A stretch of DNA of 57,720 bases, taken from Kiritimatiellia bacterium (lineage in GTDB: Bacteria; Verrucomicrobiota; Kiritimatiellia; RFP12; UBA1067). The position numbers and the translations under genes are program-made. Shown piece by piece: positions 26,647 through 34,782 of the stretch. Under the pieces are notes generated by a model. That model had not been told where the DNA came from. It saw only the letters and a list, made by a program, of their open reading frames with translations, and did no database searches. Position 1 is the stretch's first letter, and every line of letters starts with the position of its first letter. The stretch spans positions 1-57,720 of the forward strand of contig JAFSTA010000142.1 in the NCBI GenBank assembly GCA_017450695.1, written 5' to 3'.

Positions 26647-26787
26647 ATGGCGAAGAACGGAAACAGCAGCTTGGAACGGGCGAAAAAGCAGAAGAAGGAC
26701 GAGTTTTACACGCGCCTTGGGGATATCGAGCGCGACGGTAGGTTGCTGTGCCTCCATGATTGCATCGTGATCAGGAGGCGGAAATGA
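26647..26787 (+). pseudogene. N-terminal remnant of an EcoRI-type adenine methyltransferase
   Basis: The 46-residue frame begins MAKNGNSSLERAKKQKKDEF followed by YTRLGDIERDGRLL, which matches the usual start of EcoRI-family adenine DNA methyltransferases (…KKDEFYTxLxDIExEL). Everything after residue about 32, including the catalytic NPPY-type motif, is gone. Its stop overlaps the ATG of the next remnant (ATGA). I read it as a deletion scar of a restriction-modification gene. Confidence 0.6.
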
Positions 26788-27401
26788 CCGAGTTTGGTGA
26801 ATATCTGCGGGCGGGGGAGCCGGAAAAACGCGAGAAGGCTATTGTCTGGCGAACGGCGATCGGTCTTCGGCAAGTTGACGGGCTTACAACTTCTGACTGT
26901 CTGAACGAGACGGCGCGGCGCAATATCGAAGGCGAGATTACGCTTGAGGATGCGGGACGACTCATCGCCGAGTACTATAAGTCGAAGCCTGTCAAGAAAG
27001 CGGCGGCGAAGACGCGTACGGACGAAGCCGATATCGTCGCACAGCGTATCAAGGTTATGAAAGGAGAGATGTCGGCAGTCGAGATGATGTCCGCGTTAAA
27101 ACTCGCGGGAAGGCGGAACTTCCTCGAAAAGCACCTTTCTCCTGAGATTGCAGCAGGATTCGTGGAAATGACGCAACCCGATTCGCCATGTTCGCCCACG
27201 CAGAAATACCGTCTTGCGGCGAAGGGATGGCGGCATTCAGTCCGTCCAAAAAGAAGATGGAGAAGGTGCGCACTCATGAGGCGGGAGCTGGAAATGACTG
27301 GTTTCGCGAGCCGCATGGGATGGACGAGTTTCGAACGCGGTTGTGCGCGCGGAAGCGTGTTCTTGTCGGCATCTGGGCTTGAAGGATTGAGGATGGAATG
27401 A
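26784..27401 (+). pseudogene. VbhA-Fic family remnant with the Fic core deleted
   Basis: Residues about 1-62 match the VbhA antitoxin domain found fused to Fic proteins (WRTAIGLRQVDGLTTSD, RRNIEGEITLEDAGRLIAEY). The next residues (RTDEADIVAQRI) match the start of the Fic part, but the HPFxxGNGR catalytic core is missing. The sequence then jumps to what looks like the C-terminal winged-helix tail (LKLAGRRNFLEKHLSPEIAA, KYRLAAKG). The last 55 residues are Arg-rich and probably out of frame. An internal in-frame deletion and loss of the true end are the simplest reading. A short peptide with residual DNA-binding or antitoxin activity cannot be excluded. Its stop overlaps the start of the CesT-like chaperone. 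Confidence 0.55.
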
Positions 27402-27811
27402 GAGACAACGCCATAAATCGTTTGTTGGGAGCTATCGGGTACCCTGATACGGTGCCGGATGGTAATGGCGCATCTTGCGAACTCCGCGTGGACGGGGAGT
27501 CGATCATTGTCGAAGTGGCGGACGGTCGGTTGATTTTGAAGCGCCGGCTTACGGATGATGGCGAGATGATTGCGCAGTTGGCGGAGTATGCGCCGGGACG
27601 GATGCTCCGCGACAATGCGGTGTTGGCGGTCGAGCGCGGCGGAGAAGATGCCTCCGCGTTCCTGTGGCAGGAAATTTCGGCGCAGGTTTCGGATGTCGCG
27701 CTGGTGAGGTTTTTTGAGACGTTCATGGATTCATGGGACTGGTGGAACGCGCGACTGGAGAATACAGAGCAGTCGGCGCCGCTGTTCCAAGAGATACTGA
27801 TCCGTCCCTAG
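27398..27811 (+). CDS. CesT/SycE-like class I T3SS chaperone, 137 aa
   Basis: The small acidic protein (helix, then strands ASCELRVDGESIIVEVADGR and LILKRRL, helix, strand NAVLAVERGGED, final helix) has the alpha-beta-beta-beta-alpha-beta-alpha plan and size of class I effector chaperones. It has no signal peptide. Its ATG overlaps the stop of the preceding remnant (ATGA). It lies directly upstream of sctC, so it may serve a secreted substrate encoded elsewhere in the locus; the client is unknown. Confidence 0.6.
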   Translation: MRDNAINRLLGAIGYPDTVPDGNGASCELRVDGESIIVEVADGRLILKRRLTDDGEMIAQLAEYAPGRMLRDNAVLAVERGGEDASAFLWQEISAQVSDVALVRFFETFMDSWDWWNARLENTEQSAPLFQEILIRP

Positions 27812-27831
27812 CGAAAGAAAGGTTGCGAGAC

Positions 27832-30135
27832 GTGAAACGATTGGCAAGATTGATATGGGCGGGCGTGGTTGCCGTTGCAACGGTGATCGGAAGTGCCACC
27901 GCAGCCCCGGGGGTGAAGATCCCTTGGAAGATGGAGACCTATACCTTGGTCGCCCGCGAAATGAATCTGCGTACGGCGTTGGAGACCTTCGCCGTTTCAC
28001 AGGGGCTTTCGGTCGTTCTTTCCGATAAGGTGAACGGATTCTTCTCCGGCGATTTCAAGAACATGCCCCCTCAGGAGTTTTTGGAGAAGGTCGCCACGCT
28101 CCACAACTTGACCTGGTACTATGACGGCGCGGCACTCTACTTCTACGTCTCCGGCGAAATCCAGACGCTTTTGCTTGATTTGCAGTACATGAAGGCGAAC
28201 GAGGTCCGTTCCATGCTGGCTGATCTCTGCGTCGAAGACGTGCGGTTCCCGATCAAGACGACCTCCAACGAGGAACTGATCATGGTTTCCGGACCGCCGC
28301 GTTACGTCACCTTGATCTCCGAGTTGATCGCGAAGGCCGACAAGCTGCGCGAGCTTCGCACCTTCAACGAGGTGGAGACGCGTCTCTTCCCCTTGAAGAA
28401 CACGTGGGCGGATGATGTGAGTTTCAAGGTCTCCAGTCCCGAATCGTCCATGACGCTCAAGGGAATGGCGCGGATACTGGAGGAACTGATGTCGTCAGGC
28501 GGCAACAGCGGAAAGGCGCGCGAGGCCGAGACGAACGGGACGGACAACGTGTTGACGCCGATTGAGCAGACGATGACCTCCGCGTTCCGTCCGATCATCC
28601 GTCCCGAGAATCGCTTGAACGCAGTCTTGATTCGCGATGTTTCCTCCCGCATGCCGATGTACGAGAAATTGATCGCGCAACTCGACCTGCCGCAGAAGCT
28701 CATCGAAATCGGCGTGACGGTGGTGGAACTCTCCAAGAAAGATGCGTTGGACTGGCAGCTGTCGCTGAAGGTGACGGGAGAACGCGGCGAGTTTGCGGGC
28801 GGCGTGGGACAGAATGCGAATACCCTCTTCGCCGTGCCGGATATGGCCAGCAAGGGGTTGGCGGGTGCGTTGACTTATTTGGGTAAAGATGTGAATGTCG
28901 CCGCCTCGTTGACCTCGTTGCGCGAACAGGGTAAGGCGCGGTCGATCTCCCGTACGTCCCTGCTGACCGCGAACAACTTCGCGGCGCAGCTGACCGATAT
29001 GCAAAGTTATCATGCGCGCGTGGTCGGAACGGAAGTCGCCACACTGGAAGAGGTAACGGCGGGAACCAAGCTCCAGATCAAGCCGCGCATCGTGACGAGT
29101 CCCGCCACCAACGTTCCCAATCAGGTCTGGCTCTCGCTGGAACTGGACGACGGCGGTTTTGAATCGGTCACCGTCGATGCCATGCCGATGACGCGCTCCA
29201 GTATGTTGCAGACGCAGACGGCGGTCTTCGAGGACGAGTCCATTATGTTGGCGGGATATTTCCGCGACATCGAAGAGAAGGCGGGGTGGGGGATTCCCTA
29301 CTTGCGTGACATCCCGTGGATCGGCTGGCTCTTCGGCGGCAGCTCCACGAAGAGGGAAACCGTGCAACGGATGTTCATCCTGACTCCGCACATTGTCGAT
29401 CTCGATGCCGAGATGCTGGCGCGCCTGCAGGCGACCCGTCTGCGTGACATTACCGAGGCCGAGCAGATGGAAGAGGATGCGGCGGTAAGCGATGACGAAC
29501 GGAAGGAACGCGAGTTGAACCGTAAGGAAGTGCGCCGTCGTCGCGAGGAGGATACCGCAGACCGGATACGTCGTCGCGAGGCCGAGATCAACCGTGACCG
29601 CAAATTGCGTCAGGTCGATCGCAAGTTCATGCGCGAGCAGCTGGAGTCCGACAAGCGAGAATGGCGCCACGAGTTGCGACAGAAACAGGAAGAGATGGAG
29701 GCTGCGCTGAAAAAGCCGATTCCGCCGCCGCTAGAAAAGGAAGGAGTCGGAGGTGCCTCGGCGGACGATGCGGACGTGTATGTTCTCCCCGCGCCAGTGG
29801 TGGAGGGCGCGGACGCGCAGAAGCCCGTTCCTCCCGCGCTGGTGGTGGAGGGCGCGGACGCGCAGAAGCCCGTTCTTCCCGCGCTGGTGGTGGATGACGC
29901 GGATGCGCAGAAGCCCGTTCTCCCCGCGCCGGTGGTGGAGGGCGCGGACGCGCAGAAGCCCGTTCCTCCCGCGCCGGTGGTGGATGGCGCGGATGCGCAG
30001 AATCGCGTTTCTCCCGCGCTGTTGGACGGAGCGGATGCGCCGGCTGTGAAGAAGGATGCGGAAGGAAATGGGAACGCCGGAGGACTCGCTCCGCTCCTGA
30101 ACGAAGAGGCGGGAAAGGCGCCCAAGAAGGACTGA
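27832..30135 (+). CDS. sctC: T3SS outer-membrane secretin SctC, 767 aa
   Basis: SctC forms the outer-membrane ring. A signal peptide covers residues about 1-25 (GVVAVATVIGSATA). N0/N1/N3-like domains run to about residue 330, and the secretin core follows (SRTSLLTANNFAAQL; IVTSPATNVPNQVWLSLELD; FEDESIMLAGYFRD; GIPYLRDIPWIGWLFG). After the core comes an atypical tail: a highly charged helix rich in Arg/Glu (about residues 540-635) and five 15-residue repeats based on APVVEGADAQKPVPP, then a short end. The GTG at 27832 is chosen as the start because the signal peptide begins there and AAAGAAAGG lies upstream; it overlaps no essential upstream feature. A bare secretin would end near residue 535. 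Confidence 0.9.
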   Translation: MKRLARLIWAGVVAVATVIGSATAAPGVKIPWKMETYTLVAREMNLRTALETFAVSQGLSVVLSDKVNGFFSGDFKNMPPQEFLEKVATLHNLTWYYDGAALYFYVSGEIQTLLLDLQYMKANEVRSMLADLCVEDVRFPIKTTSNEELIMVSGPPRYVTLISELIAKADKLRELRTFNEVETRLFPLKNTWADDVSFKVSSPESSMTLKGMARILEELMSSGGNSGKAREAETNGTDNVLTPIEQTMTSAFRPIIRPENRLNAVLIRDVSSRMPMYEKLIAQLDLPQKLIEIGVTVVELSKKDALDWQLSLKVTGERGEFAGGVGQNANTLFAVPDMASKGLAGALTYLGKDVNVAASLTSLREQGKARSISRTSLLTANNFAAQLTDMQSYHARVVGTEVATLEEVTAGTKLQIKPRIVTSPATNVPNQVWLSLELDDGGFESVTVDAMPMTRSSMLQTQTAVFEDESIMLAGYFRDIEEKAGWGIPYLRDIPWIGWLFGGSSTKRETVQRMFILTPHIVDLDAEMLARLQATRLRDITEAEQMEEDAAVSDDERKERELNRKEVRRRREEDTADRIRRREAEINRDRKLRQVDRKFMREQLESDKREWRHELRQKQEEMEAALKKPIPPPLEKEGVGGASADDADVYVLPAPVVEGADAQKPVPPALVVEGADAQKPVLPALVVDDADAQKPVLPAPVVEGADAQKPVPPAPVVDGADAQNRVSPALLDGADAPAVKKDAEGNGNAGGLAPLLNEEAGKAPKKD
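29791..30015 (+). repeat. Five 45-bp tandem repeats in the sctC tail
   Basis: Five in-frame 45-bp units encode the 15-residue motif APVVEGADAQKPVPP with small changes. A sixth partial unit follows. Such repeats can change in number by slippage. Confidence 0.85.
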
Positions 30136-30139
30136 GAGA

Positions 30140-30760
30140 ATGGCGCAGACGGTGAAAGTCGAGAACGGATTTGCCGAAGTGGGCGAGGGCGCGTGGCTGA
30201 TGGGGCGCGCGCAACCGGCCGCTTTCTTCGGTTCGCTCTCGCGTCGCCGTCGCAAAGGTTTCTTTCTGCGGGATCGCAATGACATTTCTCTGGTCGAGTT
30301 GACGGGGACTGCCCGTTGCGCGAATGCGGTACAACCTTTCTTGACGCATGTCAGTTGCGGTGTTCCCGTGTACGCGGTCTCGTCGAAAGTTCTCCTCGCA
30401 CCCGCCTCCGCGCATACGGGAACGGAGACGATCCGTACCGTTCCGTTCAGTCTCATGCAGGCGCTTACCGCCAGTGTCTTTTCCAGCGAATGGCTCGTGC
30501 TGGCGACGACGAGTCGGACGACACGTATCGCGGTCGAAGACGGGGATACGCTCTCCGTCCGTCCAGGGGCTGTTGCGGCATGGACGGGGAACCGTCCCAC
30601 GGGATTCTGCCCGAAGCTGGGAATTTGGGACATTCTGCTTCCGCGTGGTCCGAAAGACCTGTTGCTCCATTTTCACGGACCTTGTCTGGTATGGATCGAG
30701 GGCACGGCGCCCGCCGTTCCGCGTTTTGCCCGGAACGTTCCGCAAAGGAGGTGTGTCTGA
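30140..30760 (+). CDS. AIM24-like protein within the T3SS operon, 206 aa
   Basis: The protein looks like the AIM24/TIGR00266 beta-sandwich family (PF01987): repeated strands with GDTLSVRPGAVAAWTGN and LLHFHGPCLVWIEG near the end, the motifs usually seen there. Family members have no established biochemical role in bacteria. There is no signal peptide. It starts five bases after the sctC stop, and its stop overlaps the sctW start (TGATG), so it is an integral part of the operon. I know of no standard T3SS component of this family, so it may be an accessory factor of the secretin or of SctW. AAGGA precedes the ATG. Confidence 0.6.
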   Translation: MAQTVKVENGFAEVGEGAWLMGRAQPAAFFGSLSRRRRKGFFLRDRNDISLVELTGTARCANAVQPFLTHVSCGVPVYAVSSKVLLAPASAHTGTETIRTVPFSLMQALTASVFSSEWLVLATTSRTTRIAVEDGDTLSVRPGAVAAWTGNRPTGFCPKLGIWDILLPRGPKDLLLHFHGPCLVWIEGTAPAVPRFARNVPQRRCV

Positions 30761-31926
30761 TGGCATTCGATGCGGCACAGATGCTGAGACAGACCTTTGC
30801 GGCGCGGAACGAGGCGTTGCAGATGATGGATCTCGCCAAGCCCCAGATCGAGGTGAGGGCGCCGGAAACCGGGATGCTGATGGGGACGGCGATGGTCGCG
30901 GACGAGGATCCGGTCGCGACGCTGATGGATTCGATGGAGGAGCTTTCCTTCCAGTTCGAGGAAAAGGAGTCGAAACGCGTCTCCGACCGCAAGATGGGCG
31001 AGATGCAGGGACCGCGTTCCACCTATACCCGCGCCGTCGAGACGTGGATGGCGATGATGCCCGATATGCCCGGGCAGGATTTTCTGGCGAAGCAGTTGCG
31101 AAATCTTCGTTCCTTGTTATCGCAGGGATCGCTTCCAGATGCGCGGGAGCTTTTGAAGGAGCTGGCACGTGGCAGCACGGACCCCAGCCACCAGTTCGCG
31201 ATGCTGGACATTCTGGAGAAGGCGTTCGCCGAGGGCGAAGAACCGTTGCGCGAACTGATGCGTCAGACGAAGGAATCGCTGCTGCAGGCGAAGGGACCGG
31301 AAATTCGAGCGGGCATCAATCTGGCGGAAGAGATTAACACACGTGCCACCACGCCCGAGGAAATGCAGAACCTCCGCGACCTCTATCGCGGCGAGGTGAT
31401 TGGTTTCACGAAACCGCAGGAGTGTTTTCGTTCTCTGCTGGCGTCGCGCGGCGCGGGCAGACTTGCCGAGGCGATTTCGTTCCTGATCGCCGGATGCGGA
31501 GCCGACATCCAATCCGCCAATCCCTCGAAGAGTACCGTTGAGTTACAGCGTATCCTCACGGATCTCGGTTGCGTACAGGCGTTGCAGACGATGCTGGAGA
31601 AATTCACCGACCTCGCCGCACGGATGTCTCGCCAGTTCTCCGACGTCTGTCTCCTCAACGGCGAGCAGTTGACGGGACGCGTTGTCGATTTGACGGAGCA
31701 AGCCTTTGTCACGGCGAGCGGAATTGCCACCCTGCTGGGAGATTGCGGAATGCGGAAACTACTTGCGCAGATGGATTTCACGCGCGAGTTGACACGACTC
31801 TTCCGGCTTCTCTCGCCGCGCCTGTTCCAGCGAGAGGATGACCGTCGGCGTCTGGTCGATGCCGCGCAGGAGAAGCTGGACGAGTTGATTCAGAAGGAAG
31901 AGGAGGAAGGAGAGAGCGAGACATGA
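30760..31926 (+). CDS. sctW: T3SS gatekeeper SctW (YopN-TyeA/CopN-like), 388 aa
   Basis: SctW sits at the cytoplasmic export gate and sets the order of translocator before effector export. The protein is all helical; residues about 60-290 fit the YopN/InvE domain (STYTRAVETWMAMMPDMPG; LKELARGSTDPSHQFAMLD) and residues about 300-385 fit the TyeA part, here fused as in InvE/CopN. Length (388) is normal for fused forms. It starts at an ATG overlapping the stop of the AIM24-like gene, with AAAGGAGG upstream. The next genes (chaperone, SctX, SctV) follow the Yersinia order yopN-tyeA-sycN-yscX-yscV. Confidence 0.85.
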   Translation: MAFDAAQMLRQTFAARNEALQMMDLAKPQIEVRAPETGMLMGTAMVADEDPVATLMDSMEELSFQFEEKESKRVSDRKMGEMQGPRSTYTRAVETWMAMMPDMPGQDFLAKQLRNLRSLLSQGSLPDARELLKELARGSTDPSHQFAMLDILEKAFAEGEEPLRELMRQTKESLLQAKGPEIRAGINLAEEINTRATTPEEMQNLRDLYRGEVIGFTKPQECFRSLLASRGAGRLAEAISFLIAGCGADIQSANPSKSTVELQRILTDLGCVQALQTMLEKFTDLAARMSRQFSDVCLLNGEQLTGRVVDLTEQAFVTASGIATLLGDCGMRKLLAQMDFTRELTRLFRLLSPRLFQREDDRRRLVDAAQEKLDELIQKEEEEGESET

Positions 31927-32306
31927 TGGCACCCGAATGGATCGATGCGCTTGTCCGCCAGTTCGGACAGTCCGCTGGATTATCCAACTTCACCCTCAAT
32001 GACCGAGGCGCGGCGTCTGTGACGTTTGAAACCGGAGTCTCGCTCCGTTTTGAATACGCACGCGAGACGCTGACTGTGTTTGTCACCGTGCCGTCGCGCA
32101 ACGATGCAAGGGCGGCGCGTCGGATGCTCGCATACGCGCATCCAGCCGCAAGACGCGGGTTCACGGTGCGCGCGGGCTATCTTGCGAAGGCAGGCAGGGC
32201 GATTTTCGCGGTGCGTCTGCAGGAGCGTGAGGTTACGCTGCCCGCGTTGAATGCGGTCTTCGCCGAGTTGTGGCGGATCGCGACGGAATTTGGAGGAATG
32301 ACCTGA
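31923..32306 (+). CDS. SycN/CesT-like chaperone, probably for SctW, 127 aa
   Basis: The small protein has the fold pattern of class I chaperones (N-terminal helix PEWIDALVRQFGQSAGL, strands SVTFETGVSLRFEYARETL, later strand-helix end). It lies between sctW and sctX, the position of sycN in Yersinia, whose product with YscB binds YopN. The start overlaps the sctW stop (ATGATG); the second ATG three bases later is equally possible. I infer a gatekeeper chaperone. Confidence 0.65.
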   Translation: MMAPEWIDALVRQFGQSAGLSNFTLNDRGAASVTFETGVSLRFEYARETLTVFVTVPSRNDARAARRMLAYAHPAARRGFTVRAGYLAKAGRAIFAVRLQEREVTLPALNAVFAELWRIATEFGGMT

Positions 32307-32692
32307 TGGCTATGCAAGTATCGAGAACGACGCAGGCGATCCGGTTCGACGTCGGAATCGGACAGACGGGATACGCCGAGGTGATCGATTCCCCGGATGC
32401 GGGTGCGCCGCAGCGTGCATTGATGCCGGGTACCACCACGGTCAGTCAGGCGATTGACGAGTTGTTCCCCGCGGATCGTTCGGTGAGCGGGGAGATCATG
32501 AACGCGATGGTTGCCGAGAACTCCGCGACGCTGCGGACATCGAACGGTTTCAATCGCCTTGCGCGCACGGTTTCCGCCTCGTTGCGGAAACGAGGAAGTG
32601 CGGCGGCGAGCCGCGCCGCGCATGAGATCGAAACCTTGCTTGCGGACACCGATCTCTTCGAGCATTACCGCGCTACGCTTTTGGAGACATGA
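32306..32692 (+). CDS. sctX: YscX-like T3SS export protein SctX, 128 aa
   Basis: The order sctW-chaperone-this gene-sctV and the sequence pattern fit YscX: a variable N-terminus, then IDELFPADRS, a helical stretch LRTSNGFNRLARTVSASLR, and a C-terminal IETLLADTDLFEHYRATLLE, matching the spacing in YscX. YscX is a small early substrate that acts with YscY and binds SctV. Only part of T3SS families carry it. Start and stop overlap both neighbours by single bases, so the set is translationally coupled. The SctY partner is found at 38290 in this window. Confidence 0.65.
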   Translation: MAMQVSRTTQAIRFDVGIGQTGYAEVIDSPDAGAPQRALMPGTTTVSQAIDELFPADRSVSGEIMNAMVAENSATLRTSNGFNRLARTVSASLRKRGSAAASRAAHEIETLLADTDLFEHYRATLLET

Positions 32693-34782
32693 TGCTGAAC
32701 AGACTTACAAACTTTTCCAATGTTTTCAGCCGATTCGGCGACCTTGTGCTGGCGGTTTTGGTGGTGTGCATCATCGGATTGCTCATCATCCCGCTACCGA
32801 CCCCGATGGTCGATTTGCTGATCGCGATCAACATTATGATTTCCACCATGATGTTGATGCTTTCGCTCTACCTGCCGCGTGCGCTTGCTTTCTCCACATT
32901 CCCGTCGATGCTGCTCTTCACCACACTCTTCCGACTTGCGTTGAACGTGACGACAACGCGACTGATCCTGCTGAAGGCGGACGCGGGCGAGATCATCTAC
33001 ACATTCGGCAATTTCGTCGTGGGCGGCAACTTCGTCGTCGGCGCGGTCATCTTCCTGATCATCACGATCGTGCAGTTCGTCGTGATCGCCAAAGGCGCGG
33101 AACGTGTCTCGGAAGTGGCGGCACGTTTCACACTCGACGCGATGCCCGGTAAACAGACCTCCATCGATGCCGATATGCGCGCGGGCGCGATCGATCAGGA
33201 AACGGCGCGCGCGCGCCGGAACGAATTGGCGAAGGAATCCCAGCTCTACGGCGCGATGGACGGTGCGATGAAGTTCGTCAAAGGCGATGCCATCGCAGGG
33301 CTTATCATGACGGCGATCAACATCGTCGGCGGAATCTGTGTGGGCGTCTTCATGAACGGAAAAGAGGTTGGCTGGGCAGTCAGCAAGTACGGCATCCTGA
33401 CGATCGGTGACGGTCTCGTCTCGCAGATTCCCGCACTGCTCGTTTCGATCACCTCCGGCGTCATCGTTACGCGTGTCGGCGATGTTGACAACAAGCCGTT
33501 AGGACAGGATATCATCGACCAGTTCTTCGCGCAACCGAAGGCGATTTTCCTCGCCGCCGTCATGCTCGTGGCGATCGGTCTAATTCCCGGATTCCCGAAA
33601 ATCCAGATTTTCGGTTTGGCCGCCTTTGTCGCCGCCGTCGGCTACAGCCTCATGCTGAAGTCGAAGATTGCCGCCGCCCGTGCGGCGAAGAACGAAGATC
33701 CGTTGGCTGCTGCCGCGCCGTCGGAAGGTGCGCGACCAAAACCCAAGAAGAAAGACGGGGACGATTTCTCGATGGTCACGCCGCTCACGGTCGATATCGA
33801 CGCGGACATTCGCGGCGCATTGACCTACGAGGCGTTGAACGAGCAGATCATGTCGATCCGCCGCGCGCTCTACCACGATTTGGGCGTTCCGTTCCCCGGT
33901 ATCAACCTCTCGCTGAATCCCGCGATGAAAGACGGGCGCTATCGGCTGTTGGTCAACGAGGTGCCAGTCTCCGAAGGCTCGTTGCGGAAGGGGTTCATTT
34001 TCGCTTTGGAGACGCCCGAAAACCTCTCTGCGACGGGAATCCAGTTCGAGACTGGAAAGCCCTTCCTTGCAGGGTACGAAACCTGTTGGGTCAAGGAAGA
34101 GGAGAAACAGAAGCTGGACGAAAACGGAATTCGCAGTCTCGATTTGGGCGGTGTTCTTTCGTACCACCTCTCCGAAGTCCTGCGTCGGTACGCGCACGAG
34201 TTCCTCTCCCTGCAGGAGACTCGGCTGCTCTTCGACCACATGGAGAAGGACTCGCCGGAACTGGTGCGCGAAGTTCAGCGTGTACTCCCGCTCCAGAAGA
34301 TCACCGACGTGTTGCAGCGTCTCGTGCAAGAGGGCATTTGCATCCGCGACTTGAAGCGCATCACGCAGACGTTGATCGAATGGGGACAGAAGGAGAAGGA
34401 TACGGTGTTGCTCGTCGAATACGTGCGTTCCGCGATGAGCCGTTACATCTCGTACAAGTTCTCCGGCGGACAGAATATCATGGCTGCATATCTTCTCGAT
34501 CCGTCGCTCGAAGAGAAGATTCGCAAGTCCGTCCGTCAGACCTCTGGTGGAAGTTATCTCGCGATGGATCCCGCGACCGTCCGTTCCATCATCGCGGTCG
34601 TCCACCGGAATGTCGGCGACTTGGCCAAGGTGCCGCAGAAGCCGGTCGTGATCGTTTCCGTCGATATCCGTCGCTACTTCCGCAAGATGATCGAAAAGGA
34701 TTACTACGAGTTGCCGGTACTCTCGTTCCAGGAATTGAGCGCCGAGATCAACATCCAGCCGTTGGGGAGGCTTAAGCTGTGA
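32689..34782 (+). CDS. sctV: T3SS export gate protein SctV, 697 aa
   Basis: SctV is the large inner-membrane export gate and substrate-docking protein (FlhA/LcrD family). Residues about 18-345 hold the membrane segments (LAVLVVCIIGLLIIPLP; FLIITIVQFVVIAKGAERV) and the conserved loop DAMPGKQTSIDADMRAG at about 150. The cytoplasmic nonamer domain follows a linker with Lys-rich PKPKKKDGDDF (about 350-360). Length is typical. The ATG overlaps the sctX stop. The other gate genes sctRSTU are not present in the window. Assignment is firm. Confidence 0.96.
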   Translation: MMLNRLTNFSNVFSRFGDLVLAVLVVCIIGLLIIPLPTPMVDLLIAINIMISTMMLMLSLYLPRALAFSTFPSMLLFTTLFRLALNVTTTRLILLKADAGEIIYTFGNFVVGGNFVVGAVIFLIITIVQFVVIAKGAERVSEVAARFTLDAMPGKQTSIDADMRAGAIDQETARARRNELAKESQLYGAMDGAMKFVKGDAIAGLIMTAINIVGGICVGVFMNGKEVGWAVSKYGILTIGDGLVSQIPALLVSITSGVIVTRVGDVDNKPLGQDIIDQFFAQPKAIFLAAVMLVAIGLIPGFPKIQIFGLAAFVAAVGYSLMLKSKIAAARAAKNEDPLAAAAPSEGARPKPKKKDGDDFSMVTPLTVDIDADIRGALTYEALNEQIMSIRRALYHDLGVPFPGINLSLNPAMKDGRYRLLVNEVPVSEGSLRKGFIFALETPENLSATGIQFETGKPFLAGYETCWVKEEEKQKLDENGIRSLDLGGVLSYHLSEVLRRYAHEFLSLQETRLLFDHMEKDSPELVREVQRVLPLQKITDVLQRLVQEGICIRDLKRITQTLIEWGQKEKDTVLLVEYVRSAMSRYISYKFSGGQNIMAAYLLDPSLEEKIRKSVRQTSGGSYLAMDPATVRSIIAVVHRNVGDLAKVPQKPVVIVSVDIRRYFRKMIEKDYYELPVLSFQELSAEINIQPLGRLKL

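Noticed and set aside
27227..27382. Possible 51-codon gene overlapping the end of the VbhA-Fic remnant
   Set aside because: GAAGGG lies too close to its ATG and the product matches nothing I know; it may be the displaced frame of the Fic tail.
28495..29670. Minus-strand open frame of 391 codons inside sctC
   Set aside because: Antisense shadow of the secretin domain, no start signal.
29627..31168. Minus-strand open frame of 513 codons across sctC and sctW
   Set aside because: Antisense to three overlapping genes with clear homology; the Pro/Arg/Ser-rich product is an artefact of the 45-bp repeats.
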